A DNA stretch of 64,000 nt from Rossellomorea sp. SC111 (GCF_024733565.1 NZ_JANIOC010000002.1:186979-250978); one strand, 5' to 3'. Shown: positions 1 through 8,799, counted from the first letter of the stretch. Numbers and translations: made by a program. The notes: generated by a model not told the origin, from the letters alone.

Positions 1-192
1 GGAGGATACAGCCTTTATCCCTAATGCCGACTCGATGGTAGGGTTTACAGGGATGATGTCATATCCCAGATCCTGCATGGCCTTAGAAACCATATAGGAG
101 GTGCGTTCTGGATTATCACTTAAACCAATCACTGCGATGCGTTTAGATTGTTTTAGAATGTTTCCGATTTCTTGTCGTGATGGATTTTCCAT
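1..192 (-). CDS. yneT: CoA-binding protein YneT (C-terminus cut by window edge)
   Basis: The visible 64 residues begin MENPSRQEIGNILKQ and run into IAVIGLSDNPERTSYMVS, a Rossmann-like start with the glycine pattern of the CoA_binding family (as in the succinyl-CoA synthetase alpha N-domain). B. subtilis YneT has the same opening. The ATG has a GGAG ribosome site about nine bases upstream. The rest of the gene lies beyond the window. Its neighbours in B. subtilis (yneR, plsY/yneS) are also found here, but separated from it by the ABC importer and permease genes. The molecular function of this family is not firmly known; CoA binding is inferred from the fold. Confidence 0.75.
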   Translation of the reverse strand, partial: MENPSRQEIGNILKQSKRIAVIGLSDNPERTSYMVSKAMQDLGYDIIPVNPTIESALGIKAVSS

Positions 193-318
193 GGTTGATT
201 ACCACTCCTTCATTGATCCTTAACGATAAAGTCTTAGACTGTTTCTTAAGTCCTATTCTTCTTTTATACCATATTTCCCTTTAATTTTTCAAAATTTCAT
301 AAAATTATCTAAATAAAA

Positions 319-388
319 GGAAGTGTCAAAAGAAAAGTCAGGGAGCGTATTGGCATTCCGCTGCACCTTCTTCCTAAGTTGACACTCC
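319..388. terminator. possible terminator-like inverted repeat
   Basis: GTGTCAA (324-330) and TTGACAC (379-385) bracket a 48-base interior just past the stop of the ABC operon. The outer arms pair but the interior is loose and there is no clean T-run, so termination is only a guess. Confidence 0.3.
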
Positions 389-396
389 CATTATAC

Positions 397-1296
397 TTAT
401 TTTTTGATCAACCCTTTAGATATAAGGAATTCACGTGCGACATCTTTGGGATCTTGCTTATCCATATCGACTTTAGCATTCAATTCGCTCATTTCTTCTT
501 CTGAGATTTTGCCTGCTAATTCATTCAACACTTTTTTCACTTCAGGATGCTCTTTCAATACTTCTTGACGGATGACCGGTGCAGCATCGTATGGCGGGAA
601 GAATCCTTTGTCATCCTTTGTCGTTTTTAGATTGTAACGCTGGATCCGTCCATCTGTTGTGAAAGCAGGAATAATGTCTACATCCCCGTTCTTAACGGCT
701 TCATACATAATGTTTGGATCAAAGCTTTTCTTGTCTTTGAATTTGAATCCATATGCTTCAGTGAAGGCATCGTATCCGTCACCTTCCCGTTCATAGAACT
801 GGTGAGGTGCACCGAAGCTCAAGTCTTTGGATAGTGGCACAATGTCTGAGAAAGTCTTTGCATCAAAGTCCTGATCCGGGGTATAGGCAAGCGTATACGT
901 ATTTTCAAAGCCAAGTGGCTTTAACCAGGTGACATCGAACTTTTTCTCATAGCCTTTACGCACTTGTGAAAGGATTTCATCTGCTGAAGCTCCTTCTTTT
1001 GCTTGTTCTTTCAAGACCGCTTCAAGACCAGTACCTGTATACTCTACATAAACATCAATGTCGCCTTTTTCAAGGGCGGGTGTGAGGATGGATACTTCCC
1101 CTAATCCCTCCTCGACTTTTACATCAAGGTCTGTCTTTTCTTTTAGAAGTTCGGCCATCATTTGTGTGAGGATGAATTGCTCTGTCCACATCTTTCCTGA
1201 AACGGTGATGGTATCTTTATCCCCGCCATTTCCGCACCCTGCAATGAGGATGGATATTACAGTGAGTATGATAAAACCTTGTAATTTCTTTTTCAT
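397..1296 (-). CDS. osmoprotectant ABC transporter, substrate-binding lipoprotein (OpuCC/OpuBC type)
   Basis: Extracellular solute-binding lipoprotein of an OpuB/OpuC-type importer for quaternary amines such as glycine betaine, carnitine or choline. The 299-residue protein starts with a lipoprotein signal (ISILIAGCGNGG, lipidated Cys near residue 21), followed by the OpuAC-type fold: TVSGKMWTEQFIL, then YVEYTGTGLEAVL and NGDVDIIPAFTTDGRI, all typical of OpuBC/OpuCC (about 300 residues). It is the third and last gene of a three-gene operon, 24 bases after the permease gene. Which amine it binds cannot be read from sequence alone. Confidence 0.85.
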   Translation of the reverse strand: MKKKLQGFIILTVISILIAGCGNGGDKDTITVSGKMWTEQFILTQMMAELLKEKTDLDVKVEEGLGEVSILTPALEKGDIDVYVEYTGTGLEAVLKEQAKEGASADEILSQVRKGYEKKFDVTWLKPLGFENTYTLAYTPDQDFDAKTFSDIVPLSKDLSFGAPHQFYEREGDGYDAFTEAYGFKFKDKKSFDPNIMYEAVKNGDVDIIPAFTTDGRIQRYNLKTTKDDKGFFPPYDAAPVIRQEVLKEHPEVKKVLNELAGKISEEEMSELNAKVDMDKQDPKDVAREFLISKGLIKK

Positions 1297-1320
1297 TCTT
1301 ACTCTCCTTTGGATTTTGCT

Positions 1321-1977
1321 TTATTTTCTTGCCTTCAGCCCTTTAGGTGTGGTCATTTTCTCCAGGATCTTTAATATGAAATCAAAACTTAATGCGAGTA
1401 GTGCTGCTGGAATGGCCCCTGCAAGGACCAGGGTATTATTCCATGTGGATAGTCCGCGGTAGATGAGATCACCAAGTCCTCCTGCTCCTACGAAGGTGGC
1501 TAGTGTGGCCACACCTACTGTCAGCACTGTAGCGGTCCGTATTCCCGCCATGATGAACGGCAGGGCAAGCGGCAGCTCCACTTTGAATAATAGCTGGGAG
1601 TTGGTCATTCCCATGCCTCTTCCTGCCTCGATAACCCCTTCATCCACCCCGATGATCCCTGTATATGTGTTTCTCAGGATCGGAAGAAGTGCGTATACCG
1701 TCAGGGCAATGATAGCCGTAATACTGCCGGTTCCCAAAAGGGGGATAAGAAATCCGAATAGGGCCAGACTTGGTATCGTTTGAAAAACGGCTGTAATGCC
1801 AATGAAAAACTCTGCAGATTGCTTCTTTCGTGATATGTATATACCTAATGGCAGGGAAATCGCAATCGCAATGAAAATGGATACAAAAGATAAATAAAGA
1901 TGTTCAAATAATCCTGTTAAGATGGCATCGGACCGGTTTGAGATGGTATGGATGAACAGGATGGAAAATGTATTCAT
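1321..1977 (-). CDS. osmoprotectant ABC transporter permease (OpuCB/OpuBB type)
   Basis: Integral membrane permease of 218 residues, the usual size of OpuBB/OpuCB. About five to six hydrophobic segments are visible, and the BPD_transp_1 EAA-like loop is present around EAGRGMGMTNSQLLFKVELPLA. Its start overlaps the stop of the ATPase gene by four bases (ATGA type), implying translational coupling. B. subtilis OpuB and OpuC have two permeases (B and D); no second permease follows the binding-protein gene here, so this subunit may form a homodimer. Confidence 0.85.
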   Translation of the reverse strand: MNTFSILFIHTISNRSDAILTGLFEHLYLSFVSIFIAIAISLPLGIYISRKKQSAEFFIGITAVFQTIPSLALFGFLIPLLGTGSITAIIALTVYALLPILRNTYTGIIGVDEGVIEAGRGMGMTNSQLLFKVELPLALPFIMAGIRTATVLTVGVATLATFVGAGGLGDLIYRGLSTWNNTLVLAGAIPAALLALSFDFILKILEKMTTPKGLKARK

Positions 1978-2957
1978 ACAGAACTCGCCTCCCTATTCCC
2001 TTCTGAGGCTACTGTCTTAAGGATATCACTTGATGTAACGATTCCGATCTTTCTGTCGTCTTTCGTCACCATAAGGTAAGGTTTGCCGGATGACAGGAGT
2101 ATGCTAGCCGCCACGTGGATGGTTGCATCAAAAGGTATCAATGAGTATTCCTGTTCCTCAAGCAAGAGGTGAAAATCGTTCCCATCATCCCTCATGATGT
2201 CTGCTACCTGCTTGGGACGCGTATGAACGTTCAGTCTGCTTTCACCGATGAAGGCACGGACAAATTCATTGGCGGGTTCTAATAGAAGGTCAGCAGGTGC
2301 TGAAATCTGTTCGATTTTACCATCACGCATCACTGCGATTACATCCGCGATCTTTAATGCTTCATCAATGTCATGAGTGACAAACACAATGGTCTTATGT
2401 ATCGAATTTTGGATACTTTTCAGTTCATCCTGAAGCTGTTCCCTGCTGATCGGGTCCAGGGCGCTGAAGGGTTCGTCCATCAGGATGATCGGTGGTTCCG
2501 CTGCAAGGGCACGTATGACCCCGACCCGTTGCTGCTGTCCTCCGCTCAATTCGAGGGGATACCTTTTCTTGTATACGTCCGGTTCCAGTCCGACAAGATG
2601 AAGAAGCTCATCGACCCGTCCCTCATATTTTTCCTTCTTCCATCCTTTTAGACGGGGGATGAGACTGATGTTTTCTTCAATCGTCATATGAGGGAGAAGT
2701 CCGATCCTCTGAATGACATATCCGATGTTTCGCCTGAGTTCCACTTCATTCGTTTCTGAAATGTCTTTGCCATCGATCAGAATGGTACCCCCTGATGGAG
2801 CGATTAGTTTATTGATCATCTTCATCGTAGTCGTTTTCCCGCATCCACTCGGACCGATCAAGGCAACGAGCTTTCCTTTTGGGATCTTTAGGTTGATGCC
2901 CTTTATGGCTTCTGTCCCATCTTCGTAGACTTTCGTGACATTTTGGAATTCAATCAT
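1974..2957 (-). CDS. osmoprotectant ABC transporter ATP-binding protein with CBS region (OpuCA/OpuBA type)
   Basis: ATPase that powers the importer encoded downstream. Walker A GPSGCGKTT (about residues 35-43), the signature LSGGQQQRVGVIRAL, and Walker B IILMDEPFSALDP are all intact. After residue 240 a CBS-type regulatory region follows (MRDDGNDFHLLL to IGIVTSSDILKTV). At 327 residues it is shorter than B. subtilis OpuCA/OpuBA (about 380), so the C-terminal tail is reduced. First gene of the operon, preceded by a good sigma-A promoter. Confidence 0.87.
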   Translation of the reverse strand: MIEFQNVTKVYEDGTEAIKGINLKIPKGKLVALIGPSGCGKTTTMKMINKLIAPSGGTILIDGKDISETNEVELRRNIGYVIQRIGLLPHMTIEENISLIPRLKGWKKEKYEGRVDELLHLVGLEPDVYKKRYPLELSGGQQQRVGVIRALAAEPPIILMDEPFSALDPISREQLQDELKSIQNSIHKTIVFVTHDIDEALKIADVIAVMRDGKIEQISAPADLLLEPANEFVRAFIGESRLNVHTRPKQVADIMRDDGNDFHLLLEEQEYSLIPFDATIHVAASILLSSGKPYLMVTKDDRKIGIVTSSDILKTVASEGNREASSV

Positions 2958-3013
2958 TTTTACACCTGCTTTATGTACTGAGAAATTTTACTAAACATAG
3001 AAGGGATACCCTC

Positions 3014-3041
3014 ATTATACAAAAGGTAAACATGTTGTAAA
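3014..3041 (-). promoter_or_regulatory. sigma-A promoter of the osmoprotectant ABC operon
   Basis: Reading the minus strand: -35 TTTACA (3036-3041), 16-base spacer, -10 TATAAT (3014-3019), about 55 bases before the ATPase start codon. Confidence 0.6.
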
Positions 3042-3116
3042 AGAAAATGCCTTTGCTCCCATTAGTTTGTGATGAATGTGGCATGGACATACAGCTTACT
3101 TCCTTTTTCAACAGAC

Positions 3117-3152
3117 AAAAAGACCAGCACCCTATTGGTTGCTGGTCTTTTT
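3117..3152 (-). terminator. terminator overlapping the end of the NCS2 permease gene
   Basis: AAAAGACCAGCA and its complement surround a short loop, followed on the minus strand by a T-run. The 5' arm is also the last codons of the permease (Lys-Lys-Thr-Ser), so coding end and terminator are fused. Confidence 0.8.
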
Positions 3153-4412
3153 GATGATATATTGTTCCACTATGATTGCTGTTATCGTACCCAGTATCAA
3201 TCCATTGTTCAAAATCGAAGCAACGACGACCGGCATGTCCTTAAAGGCCGCGGCCGGAACAAACATGGCTCCTACCCCGACAATGAGTGAGATCCCCGCC
3301 ACAAAGTGAATTCTTTCTACATCTTCTTCTTTACGATATTCGGATAGTGCGAGCCCGACCATCTTGATGAAAATGACCGTCGTCACTGCATACCCGACAG
3401 GCGCAGGAAGACTTGCGAATAGATTCATGATCTTTGGGATCAGGCTGATAACCATGATGATCCCGCTGCCTATGATAAAGGGGATGATTGAATACATTCC
3501 CGTCGCAGTGACAAAACCTGCAGATCCTGAAATGGGAACTGAGCCAATGGCAGAAAACACACCCCCGAAAAGCTGATTCAGTCCTGATGCGAAGCCGCTC
3601 TTCGTATACCGTTCATATGTAGGCTGCCCCTTTGCTCTCATCACCTCTTCCATCACCCGTATGGAAGCGATCATATTGGTCGTTAACAGGAAGGTGATGA
3701 AAATGGAGGTCACAATGACACCCGTATCAAACACTGGTGCTCCGAATACGAACACATGAGGTAAAGAAAACCAGCTGTTTGAAACGGAAGTACTCTCAGA
3801 AAGCCCCATGATGATGAATATGAGCCATCCGGCGAGCAGGGCAAGGATAATGGAATATTGCTGGATCCACTTAACCTTATGACTTGAAAAGTATAATGCT
3901 GCAAGGATCGTCAGAATACTTCCCAGTAGGACAAGCGGCTCCATGGATTGTCCTTCATGCTGGATTCCGAACATCCCTTTAATGAATGATCCGCTTAATT
4001 GCAGAATTAACAGCATTAAATAAATGAACGTGATGGTTGGAGTGAATAAAGAAGATAACCGCTTTAAAAGTCCTGTGGAAGACAGAATGAAAAAAATCAC
4101 CCCACTGACGATCATCCCGCCCTGCAGTACGGTAAGGACTTCTTCGTGACTGCTATAAAGAGTTCCTGAAAACCCTGCATAAATGGCAAAAACACCCCAC
4201 CACAGTCCTGCCGGTCCTTCATTGATCGGAAGTTTATGACCAAAAAGTGCCTGGATCAGGCTGGCAAGCCCCAAAACAAATATGGTCCGCTGAATGAATC
4301 CGGCTGTATCGGCTGGAGACAATTGGAACAAGTCAGCAATCGCGATTGGTGCGGCAATGGATCCCGCCACCATGAAGGCAACCCATTGAAAAGCTGATAA
4401 AAGTATTTGCAT
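3132..4412 (-). CDS. purine/pyrimidine permease, NCS2 (xanthine/uracil) family
   Basis: Polytopic inner-membrane protein of 426 residues with about 12-14 hydrophobic segments, compatible with nucleobase:cation symport in the NCS2 family. Family-like stretches are FGGVFSAIGSVPISGSAG, corresponding to the substrate-site loop (where UraA and XanQ have an N[ST]xx motif), and the N-terminal PINEGPAGLWWG. It resembles B. subtilis YwdJ more than the well-studied UraA/PbuX, so the substrate is open. It stands alone between the ABC operon and plsY, transcribed towards the ABC operon and ending in its own terminator. Confidence 0.75.
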   Translation of the reverse strand: MQILLSAFQWVAFMVAGSIAAPIAIADLFQLSPADTAGFIQRTIFVLGLASLIQALFGHKLPINEGPAGLWWGVFAIYAGFSGTLYSSHEEVLTVLQGGMIVSGVIFFILSSTGLLKRLSSLFTPTITFIYLMLLILQLSGSFIKGMFGIQHEGQSMEPLVLLGSILTILAALYFSSHKVKWIQQYSIILALLAGWLIFIIMGLSESTSVSNSWFSLPHVFVFGAPVFDTGVIVTSIFITFLLTTNMIASIRVMEEVMRAKGQPTYERYTKSGFASGLNQLFGGVFSAIGSVPISGSAGFVTATGMYSIIPFIIGSGIIMVISLIPKIMNLFASLPAPVGYAVTTVIFIKMVGLALSEYRKEEDVERIHFVAGISLIVGVGAMFVPAAAFKDMPVVVASILNNGLILGTITAIIVEQYIIKKTSNQ

Positions 4413-4611
4413 CTGTGTACACCTTCATTTCAACTATGTAAAGTGTGTTCATTTTAACATATTTCGTTCATCAGGTGACGGTGATGGTGGAATTTAACGT
4501 TATAATATCTACTTTTATGAACAGGTACTAATTTTTTCGCTTATTTTCTCCCCTTTGCAGGGAAAACATGTTAAAATAAATAACGGATTAGTTATTTTCA
4601 AAGGAGCAGTG

Positions 4612-5196
4612 ATGATGATTTTTGCCCTTATACTTATACTTTCTTATTTACTGGGTTCCATTCCATCAGGTTTACTGATCGGTAAGACGTTTTACGGTAA
4701 AGATATCCGTGAACATGGGAGCGGAAACCTCGGGGGAACGAACACGTTCAGAACCCTGGGTGTAAAAGCCGGAATGATTGTGACGATCATGGATATTCTA
4801 AAAGGAACCCTGGCCACTTTGCTGCCGTTGATGTTTGCAAGTGACGTACATATGCTGCTTGCAGGGGTATTTGCCGTAATCGGTCATATGTATCCCGTTT
4901 TCGCAAACTTCAGGGGAGGAAAAGCGGTGGCAACCTCGGCGGGTGTGCTTTTAGGGTACAATTACATCTTATTCTTAATTTTACTGGCTGTCTTTTTTAT
5001 TTGCTTATATGCAACGAAGTATGTATCCCTTTCTTCTATGATTGCAGCGGTACTTGCCTTTACCTACTCGGTCTTCACTGGTGATATTCCACTCATCATT
5101 GTTGTTGGCATACTAACCATTTTTGTCATTTACAGACACAGGGCTAATATTGTCCGGATCAAAAATAAAACAGAACCCAAAATTAAATGGCTTTAG
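4612..5196 (+). CDS. plsY: acyl-phosphate:glycerol-3-phosphate acyltransferase PlsY
   Basis: Membrane enzyme that acylates glycerol-3-phosphate with acyl-phosphate from PlsX, the first step of phospholipid synthesis. Family motifs are all present: the serine loop [13 protein letters not shown], the second motif [15 protein letters not shown], and the third [13 protein letters not shown]. The start chosen is [10 protein letters not shown], preceded by AAAGGAG; an upstream in-frame ATG at 4555 has no ribosome site and would add 19 non-family residues. About 195 residues, as usual. In B. subtilis this is yneS, neighbour of yneR and yneT. Confidence 0.93.
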   Translation: MMIFALILILSYLLGSIPSGLLIGKTFYGKDIREHGSGNLGGTNTFRTLGVKAGMIVTIMDILKGTLATLLPLMFASDVHMLLAGVFAVIGHMYPVFANFRGGKAVATSAGVLLGYNYILFLILLAVFFICLYATKYVSLSSMIAAVLAFTYSVFTGDIPLIIVVGILTIFVIYRHRANIVRIKNKTEPKIKWL

Positions 5197-5262
5197 TGAA
5201 AAAGCGACCTATGCACCAGGTTCCGGACTCTCGGATACCTTCGCACAGGTGGCTTTTTTAAT
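5197..5262 (+). terminator. terminator after plsY
   Basis: AAAAAGCGACCTATGC pairs with GCACAGGTGGCTTTTTT with two mismatches, ending in six Ts; a few bases after the plsY stop. Confidence 0.6.
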
Positions 5263-5424
5263 TGGTTGCATCCGGGTATAAGGATTGTTTCATCTGAGAA
5301 AAATGATGAATAATAAACCTGGTCCGATAAAATGATAATATTCTTTCGAATTCTCTAAAATTCTCCCCGTTTCTGCTTCTTTTTTTGTAAAATGGAAGTA
5401 GTGTAAAAATAAAGGATGATGAAT

Positions 5425-6582
5425 ATGAATAATAAGCGAATAATCACAGGGATCGTTCTCTGTACTCCGTTCCTATTGGTGATAGGGTTTCTACTAAACA
5501 GGCAGTATGCCGACTGGAACACATCTTCAAAAGAAGTTGAACTAAATTCTCTCCTGCATACGACCAGGGAAGTACAGGCATCGGGCAAATCGATCAAGGC
5601 GAGTACTTCCATCGCTGCAATCGGGGATATCCTCATTCATGATACCGTCTATAATGATGCAAAAAAACAAAATGGATATGATTTTACACCAATGTTCTCT
5701 CCCGTTAAAGATATGCTTTCTGCACCCGATTTTCTGATTGCCAACCAGGAATCAACCCCGGGTGGTGTGGAACTTGGCGTTTCGAGCTATCCTCTATTTA
5801 ACAGTCCGCAGGAAGTGGTTAAATCCCTGCAGGAGGTTGGAGTGGATGCGGTGACGACTGCCAATAATCACTCGTTGGATCAAGGGGAGGAAGGTTTATT
5901 GAATGCCATTGATTATTATGGGGAGATTTCCATGCCGTATGTGGGCGCATTTAAAAGCCGGGAAGACCAAAGCCGCATACGTACTTTTAATGTGAATGGA
6001 ATCGAATTTGCCCTTCTTTCTTATACCTATGGTACCAATGGGATACCTGTCCCAGAAGGAAAAGAGTATTTAGTTAATGTAATAGATGAACAAAACATGA
6101 TCCGGGAAATCCAGAAAGCCAAAAATATGGACGTCGATTTGGTGATCATGAGCCTTCACTGGGGAAATGAATATCAACGTTTCCCTACTGAGGAACAAGA
6201 GAGACTTGCCAAGGTGTTGACGAATAATGGGGTCGACATCATCTTCGGCCACCATCCGCATGTCCTGCAGCCGATTCAGACCTACAAAACAAGCGATGGA
6301 CGGGAAGCCATTGTCATATATTCACTTGGGAATTTCCTATCTGGTCAGAAGGATGATTTCAAGGATATCGGTGGCATGGTTACGGTTCAGGTTGAGAAGA
6401 CGATGAATCCGGCGGGTTCCAAAATCAACTTTCCATCCATTGGATTCCAGCCGACCTTTGTTTCTGAGAATCATTACAAAAACTATCGGATCTACCCTCT
6501 CGACTTTGCCAGAAAGAATGGCATGATTGCATATACGGAAGAAGAGATGGTTTCCCATATGGTGAACGGGGTACCGGAATAG
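5425..6582 (+). CDS. CapA family protein (polyglutamate/capsule-type metallophosphatase)
   Basis: 385-residue exported or membrane-anchored protein: an N-terminal membrane segment (GIVLCTPFLLVIGFLL) then a CapA/PgsA calcineurin-like fold. Visible signature blocks are IAAIGDILIHDTVY, FLIANQESTPGG, TTANNHSLDQGEEGL, MSLHWGNEYQRFP, IFGHHPHVLQPIQ and VIYSLGNFLSGQ. CapA/PgsA takes part in polyglutamate export, but no capB/capC partners are near, so the role here may be different (many solitary CapA proteins are uncharacterised). Start at MNNKRIIT because AAAGG lies nine bases before it; two earlier ATGs sit on top of the ribosome site. Confidence 0.85.
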   Translation: MNNKRIITGIVLCTPFLLVIGFLLNRQYADWNTSSKEVELNSLLHTTREVQASGKSIKASTSIAAIGDILIHDTVYNDAKKQNGYDFTPMFSPVKDMLSAPDFLIANQESTPGGVELGVSSYPLFNSPQEVVKSLQEVGVDAVTTANNHSLDQGEEGLLNAIDYYGEISMPYVGAFKSREDQSRIRTFNVNGIEFALLSYTYGTNGIPVPEGKEYLVNVIDEQNMIREIQKAKNMDVDLVIMSLHWGNEYQRFPTEEQERLAKVLTNNGVDIIFGHHPHVLQPIQTYKTSDGREAIVIYSLGNFLSGQKDDFKDIGGMVTVQVEKTMNPAGSKINFPSIGFQPTFVSENHYKNYRIYPLDFARKNGMIAYTEEEMVSHMVNGVPE

Positions 6583-6610
6583 ATAGCATGGTTATCGTAT
6601 GAACAAGAAA

Positions 6611-6646
6611 GAACGAGCTTCCTTATACTCATAAGGAAGCTCGTTC
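6611..6646. terminator. bidirectional hairpin between convergent genes
   Basis: A perfect 16-bp stem starting GAACGAGCTTCC with an ACTC loop, between the CapA gene and the convergent small membrane gene. The T-tract is weak on both sides. Confidence 0.7.
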
Positions 6647-6648
6647 TA

Positions 6649-6909
6649 TTAATGTCCCCCAAATATCATTGAATTGAAGAATATGCCTGCTAGAGCTACA
6701 ATAGCCAAAAAGGTATTGGCCAACAAGAAAGTTTTACGGGTTCCCTTAAAGTACAGAGTGACCATTCCATAATAAATCACTGCTGCTATTACAATGAAAC
6801 TCCCTGCTTCGATCTGGTATTTGGCTTCATGCAATTGTAAAAAAGTCAATATACTTAATCCGGCAAAGATGAAGGCCCCTATGTAATATAATAATGCTTG
6901 CGTTTTCAT
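6649..6909 (-). CDS. small three-helix membrane protein, function unknown
   Basis: 86 residues with three hydrophobic segments (ALLYYIGAFIFAGLSILTF, FIVIAAVIYYGMVTLYF, FLLANTFLAIVALAGIFF). No catalytic or binding motif is visible. The start is taken at MKTQALLYY, which has AAAGGGTG upstream; an alternative GTG three codons earlier overlaps that ribosome site. Monocistronic, convergent with the CapA gene. I do not recognise a named family. Confidence 0.65.
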   Translation of the reverse strand: MKTQALLYYIGAFIFAGLSILTFLQLHEAKYQIEAGSFIVIAAVIYYGMVTLYFKGTRKTFLLANTFLAIVALAGIFFNSMIFGGH

Positions 6910-7031
6910 CAAACTCACCCTTTATGCGTATTAGTAGATGTTCCGACTTCACTATGTATATAATATGAAATGAAACTTTCTTTGTCCAGAATCACTCTGG
7001 AAAATACCAAGTAGAGAAAGGAGTCTCACAA

Positions 7032-7322
7032 ATGAACATACATATTTCAAAAGATGCTCTAACGTGGTTTAAAGACGAAATGCTTGTAGAGGAAGGTGAA
7101 CAAGTTCGTTTTTATGTACGATACGGAGGTTCCAGTCCTTTGCACGATGGTTTTTCATTAGGAGTGAATAAAGACGAACCAGTCGATGCTGGTGAACGGA
7201 TCGAAATCGACAAACGGGAATTTTTCATTGAAGAGGGAGATTTATGGTTCTTTGATGGTCATGATTTATTTGTTGAGTTTGACGAAAAGCTTCAGGAACC
7301 ATTATATGAGTACAAGAAATAA
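7032..7322 (+). CDS. yneR: HesB/IscA-like protein YneR
   Basis: 96-residue protein with the HesB/IscA fold seen in B. subtilis YneR: MNIHISKDALTWFKDEM, then YVRYGGSSPLHDGFSLGV and the acidic C-terminus LFVEFDEKLQEPL. It has no cysteine at all, so unlike IscA/SufA it cannot hold an Fe-S cluster through the usual three Cys; a scaffold role is therefore unlikely. GAAAGGAG ribosome site precedes the ATG. Lies in the conserved yneP-yneQ-yneR-plsY neighbourhood. Confidence 0.85.
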   Translation: MNIHISKDALTWFKDEMLVEEGEQVRFYVRYGGSSPLHDGFSLGVNKDEPVDAGERIEIDKREFFIEEGDLWFFDGHDLFVEFDEKLQEPLYEYKK

Positions 7323-7330
7323 CGATTTTA

Positions 7331-7353
7331 GGCTGGCCAATGCCAGCCTTTTT
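7331..7353 (+). terminator. terminator after yneR
   Basis: GGCTGGC-CAAT-GCCAGCC followed by five Ts. Confidence 0.88.
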
Positions 7354-7370
7354 ACTTTTAAGTCTGCCCC

Positions 7371-7676
7371 TTAGTTTCTTACAAAGCGGGAAATATGCTC
7401 CTGAAGGCCTTCTTTCATCAGGATTTCATATTGGGTATCCCCTAACAAATCAAAATGTGGAAATCCGTCTTTCCTTTGATGGATCCATTCCTTTTTCATT
7501 CCATACTTCTCTCCCCAACGGGATAAAGCATCAATGTTACAGCAGCCCACTTTCGTCACGGAGCGAACATCGGGAAATCGGTCATCCAGCCAGTAGTGGG
7601 TAAGGAAGGCGATCTGCCCATTCCTCACCTTTCGTTTCCACGCGTTTAGCTCTTGTTTGGTTAATCCGAATGCCAT
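7371..7676 (-). CDS. yneQ: conserved hypothetical protein YneQ
   Basis: 101-residue soluble protein matching the B. subtilis YneQ pattern: MAFGLTKQELNAWKRKV, IAFLTHYWLDDRFP, VTKVGCC and FPHFDLLGDTQYEIL. No enzyme motif is recognised and the function is unknown. Start chosen at MAFGLT because GGAAGAGG sits just upstream; the ORF extends 13 codons further but those residues are not family-like. Downstream of yneP on the same strand. Confidence 0.8.
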   Translation of the reverse strand: MAFGLTKQELNAWKRKVRNGQIAFLTHYWLDDRFPDVRSVTKVGCCNIDALSRWGEKYGMKKEWIHQRKDGFPHFDLLGDTQYEILMKEGLQEHISRFVRN

Positions 7677-7739
7677 GGCCCTCTTCCTTTCCATTCCCCT
7701 TTTAAAAAAAACCAATCGGGAAAAACCCCTAGGTAAGGA

Positions 7740-8156
7740 TTATTTTTTTGCCTTTTCATAGGCATCGTGCCAATGGGGGAACATCTTTCGGATCGATATC
7801 GGACGGAAGTTCTCTTGCTTGACGCACACATGTTTCGACTGTCCGGTAATGGCCAACTGGTTCTGACCGTTATAAATTTCGTAGGCATATGTAATCCGGA
7901 GTCCATCATATTCTTCTACCCATGTTTTAATAAACGCTTTTTCGCCGTAGCGAACAGGTGACTTATAGCTTACATTAAGGTCAATGACCGGGGAAAGTAT
8001 TCCTTCTTTTTCGATATCAGCATATCTGAAGCCCAGATCTTCAATCAATTGTGTACGACCAAGCTCCATCCAAACAAGGTAGTTTGCATGATAAACAACC
8101 CCCATTTGATCCGTCTCTGCGTAACGCACTTCAATGGTTTTTTCTGCAATTTGCAT
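7740..8156 (-). CDS. yneP: acyl-CoA thioesterase YneP (4-hydroxybenzoyl-CoA thioesterase family)
   Basis: Hotdog-fold thioesterase, 138 residues. The YbgC/4HBT motif VRYAETDQMGVVYHANYLVWMELGR includes the catalytic Asp (TDQMG) and the following Tyr-His. Expected to hydrolyse acyl-CoA in the cytosol; the physiological acyl group is unknown. Same strand and order (yneP then yneQ) as in B. subtilis, 63 bases apart. Confidence 0.88.
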   Translation of the reverse strand: MQIAEKTIEVRYAETDQMGVVYHANYLVWMELGRTQLIEDLGFRYADIEKEGILSPVIDLNVSYKSPVRYGEKAFIKTWVEEYDGLRITYAYEIYNGQNQLAITGQSKHVCVKQENFRPISIRKMFPHWHDAYEKAKK

Positions 8157-8289
8157 TCTCTACACCCTCTTCATCTAATCAGTATCCAATCTCATTTTAT
8201 CATACAAGCACCAGGCTTAGAATTAATCGGCTTGAACTGACATCAGATATGATTTCTTTCCCGGAGAGGACATAGGTGTCCTTAACATT

Positions 8290-8338
8290 ATGACCCGAAC
8301 AGAAAGGCTTATATATAACAACCTTTTGTCCGGGTCAT
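8290..8338 (-). terminator. hairpin after tlp
   Basis: ATGACCCG and CGGGTCAT with a second inner pairing (CAGAAAGG with CCTTTTG). No good T-run follows on the minus strand, so it may be a weak terminator or an mRNA-stabilising stem. Confidence 0.45.
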
Positions 8339-8353
8339 TGAAACCTTTATCCT

Positions 8354-8581
8354 TTATTGCTTTGTCTGGTTCGCTTCATCCTTTATTTCATTGCGGAATG
8401 CCTGTAGACTTTCCCGGCGGCGTTCATTCTTTGCCTGGATGGATTGAAGCTGGTCTTCACTGTCCGTACAGGCCATCGACTCCTCGGCCCGGTCCATATT
8501 CTCAATCGTATGTTGAACCATACCTTGAAGCTTCTCAACATTATCACTGCGATCATCCGGATTCGGTTTATCCCATGCCAT
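8354..8581 (-). CDS. tlp: small acid-soluble spore protein Tlp
   Basis: 75 residues starting MAWDKPNPDDRSDNVEKLQ, the signature opening of Tlp (thioredoxin-like spore protein). Highly charged, helical (QLQSIQAKNERRRESLQ), no membrane segment. Minor spore-core protein made in the forespore and degraded at germination. AGGAGG lies eight bases before this ATG; the longer ORF would run through it. sspN lies directly upstream on the same strand, as expected for the sspN-tlp operon, with a repeat element in between. Confidence 0.9.
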   Translation of the reverse strand: MAWDKPNPDDRSDNVEKLQGMVQHTIENMDRAEESMACTDSEDQLQSIQAKNERRRESLQAFRNEIKDEANQTKQ

Positions 8582-8606
8582 CCTGCATTCCTCCTGTGTC
8601 AATAAT

Positions 8607-8635
8607 GAGGGACGGACCTCTCTGGCAGGTCCCTC
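8607..8635. repeat. short degenerate copy of the GAGGGACGGACCTC repeat
   Basis: A full 14-base core (8607-8620) faces a shortened partner CAGGTCCCTC (8626-8635), leaving only five bases between. It lies in the 74-bp gap between sspN and tlp, 20 bp after the sspN stop. Confidence 0.75.
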
Positions 8636-8655
8636 TTCAGACGGTTAGTGAAAAA

Positions 8656-8799
8656 TTATTCCCCTTTGGTTTGGATCACTTGTGCATGCTTGCCTGATTT
8701 ATCCTGCATTTGTTTCCCTTTGTTGCCTCCTGCGGATCTCGATTGTGTCCCGATATGGTTTGGTGCGAAGTGATTCGGACTTCCCTTTGAGTTACTCAT
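8656..8799 (-). CDS. sspN: small acid-soluble spore protein SspN
   Basis: 47 residues: [19 protein letters not shown] at the start and a C-terminus VIQTKGE that matches B. subtilis SspN (ends IIMQTKGE). Basic, Gly/Ser/Lys-rich minor spore-core protein. An AAGGGGGG ribosome site lies just before the ATG. Upstream of tlp on the same strand, the conserved order. Expression in the forespore is expected, consistent with a sigma-G-like -10 upstream. Confidence 0.9.
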   Translation of the reverse strand: MSNSKGSPNHFAPNHIGTQSRSAGGNKGKQMQDKSGKHAQVIQTKGE

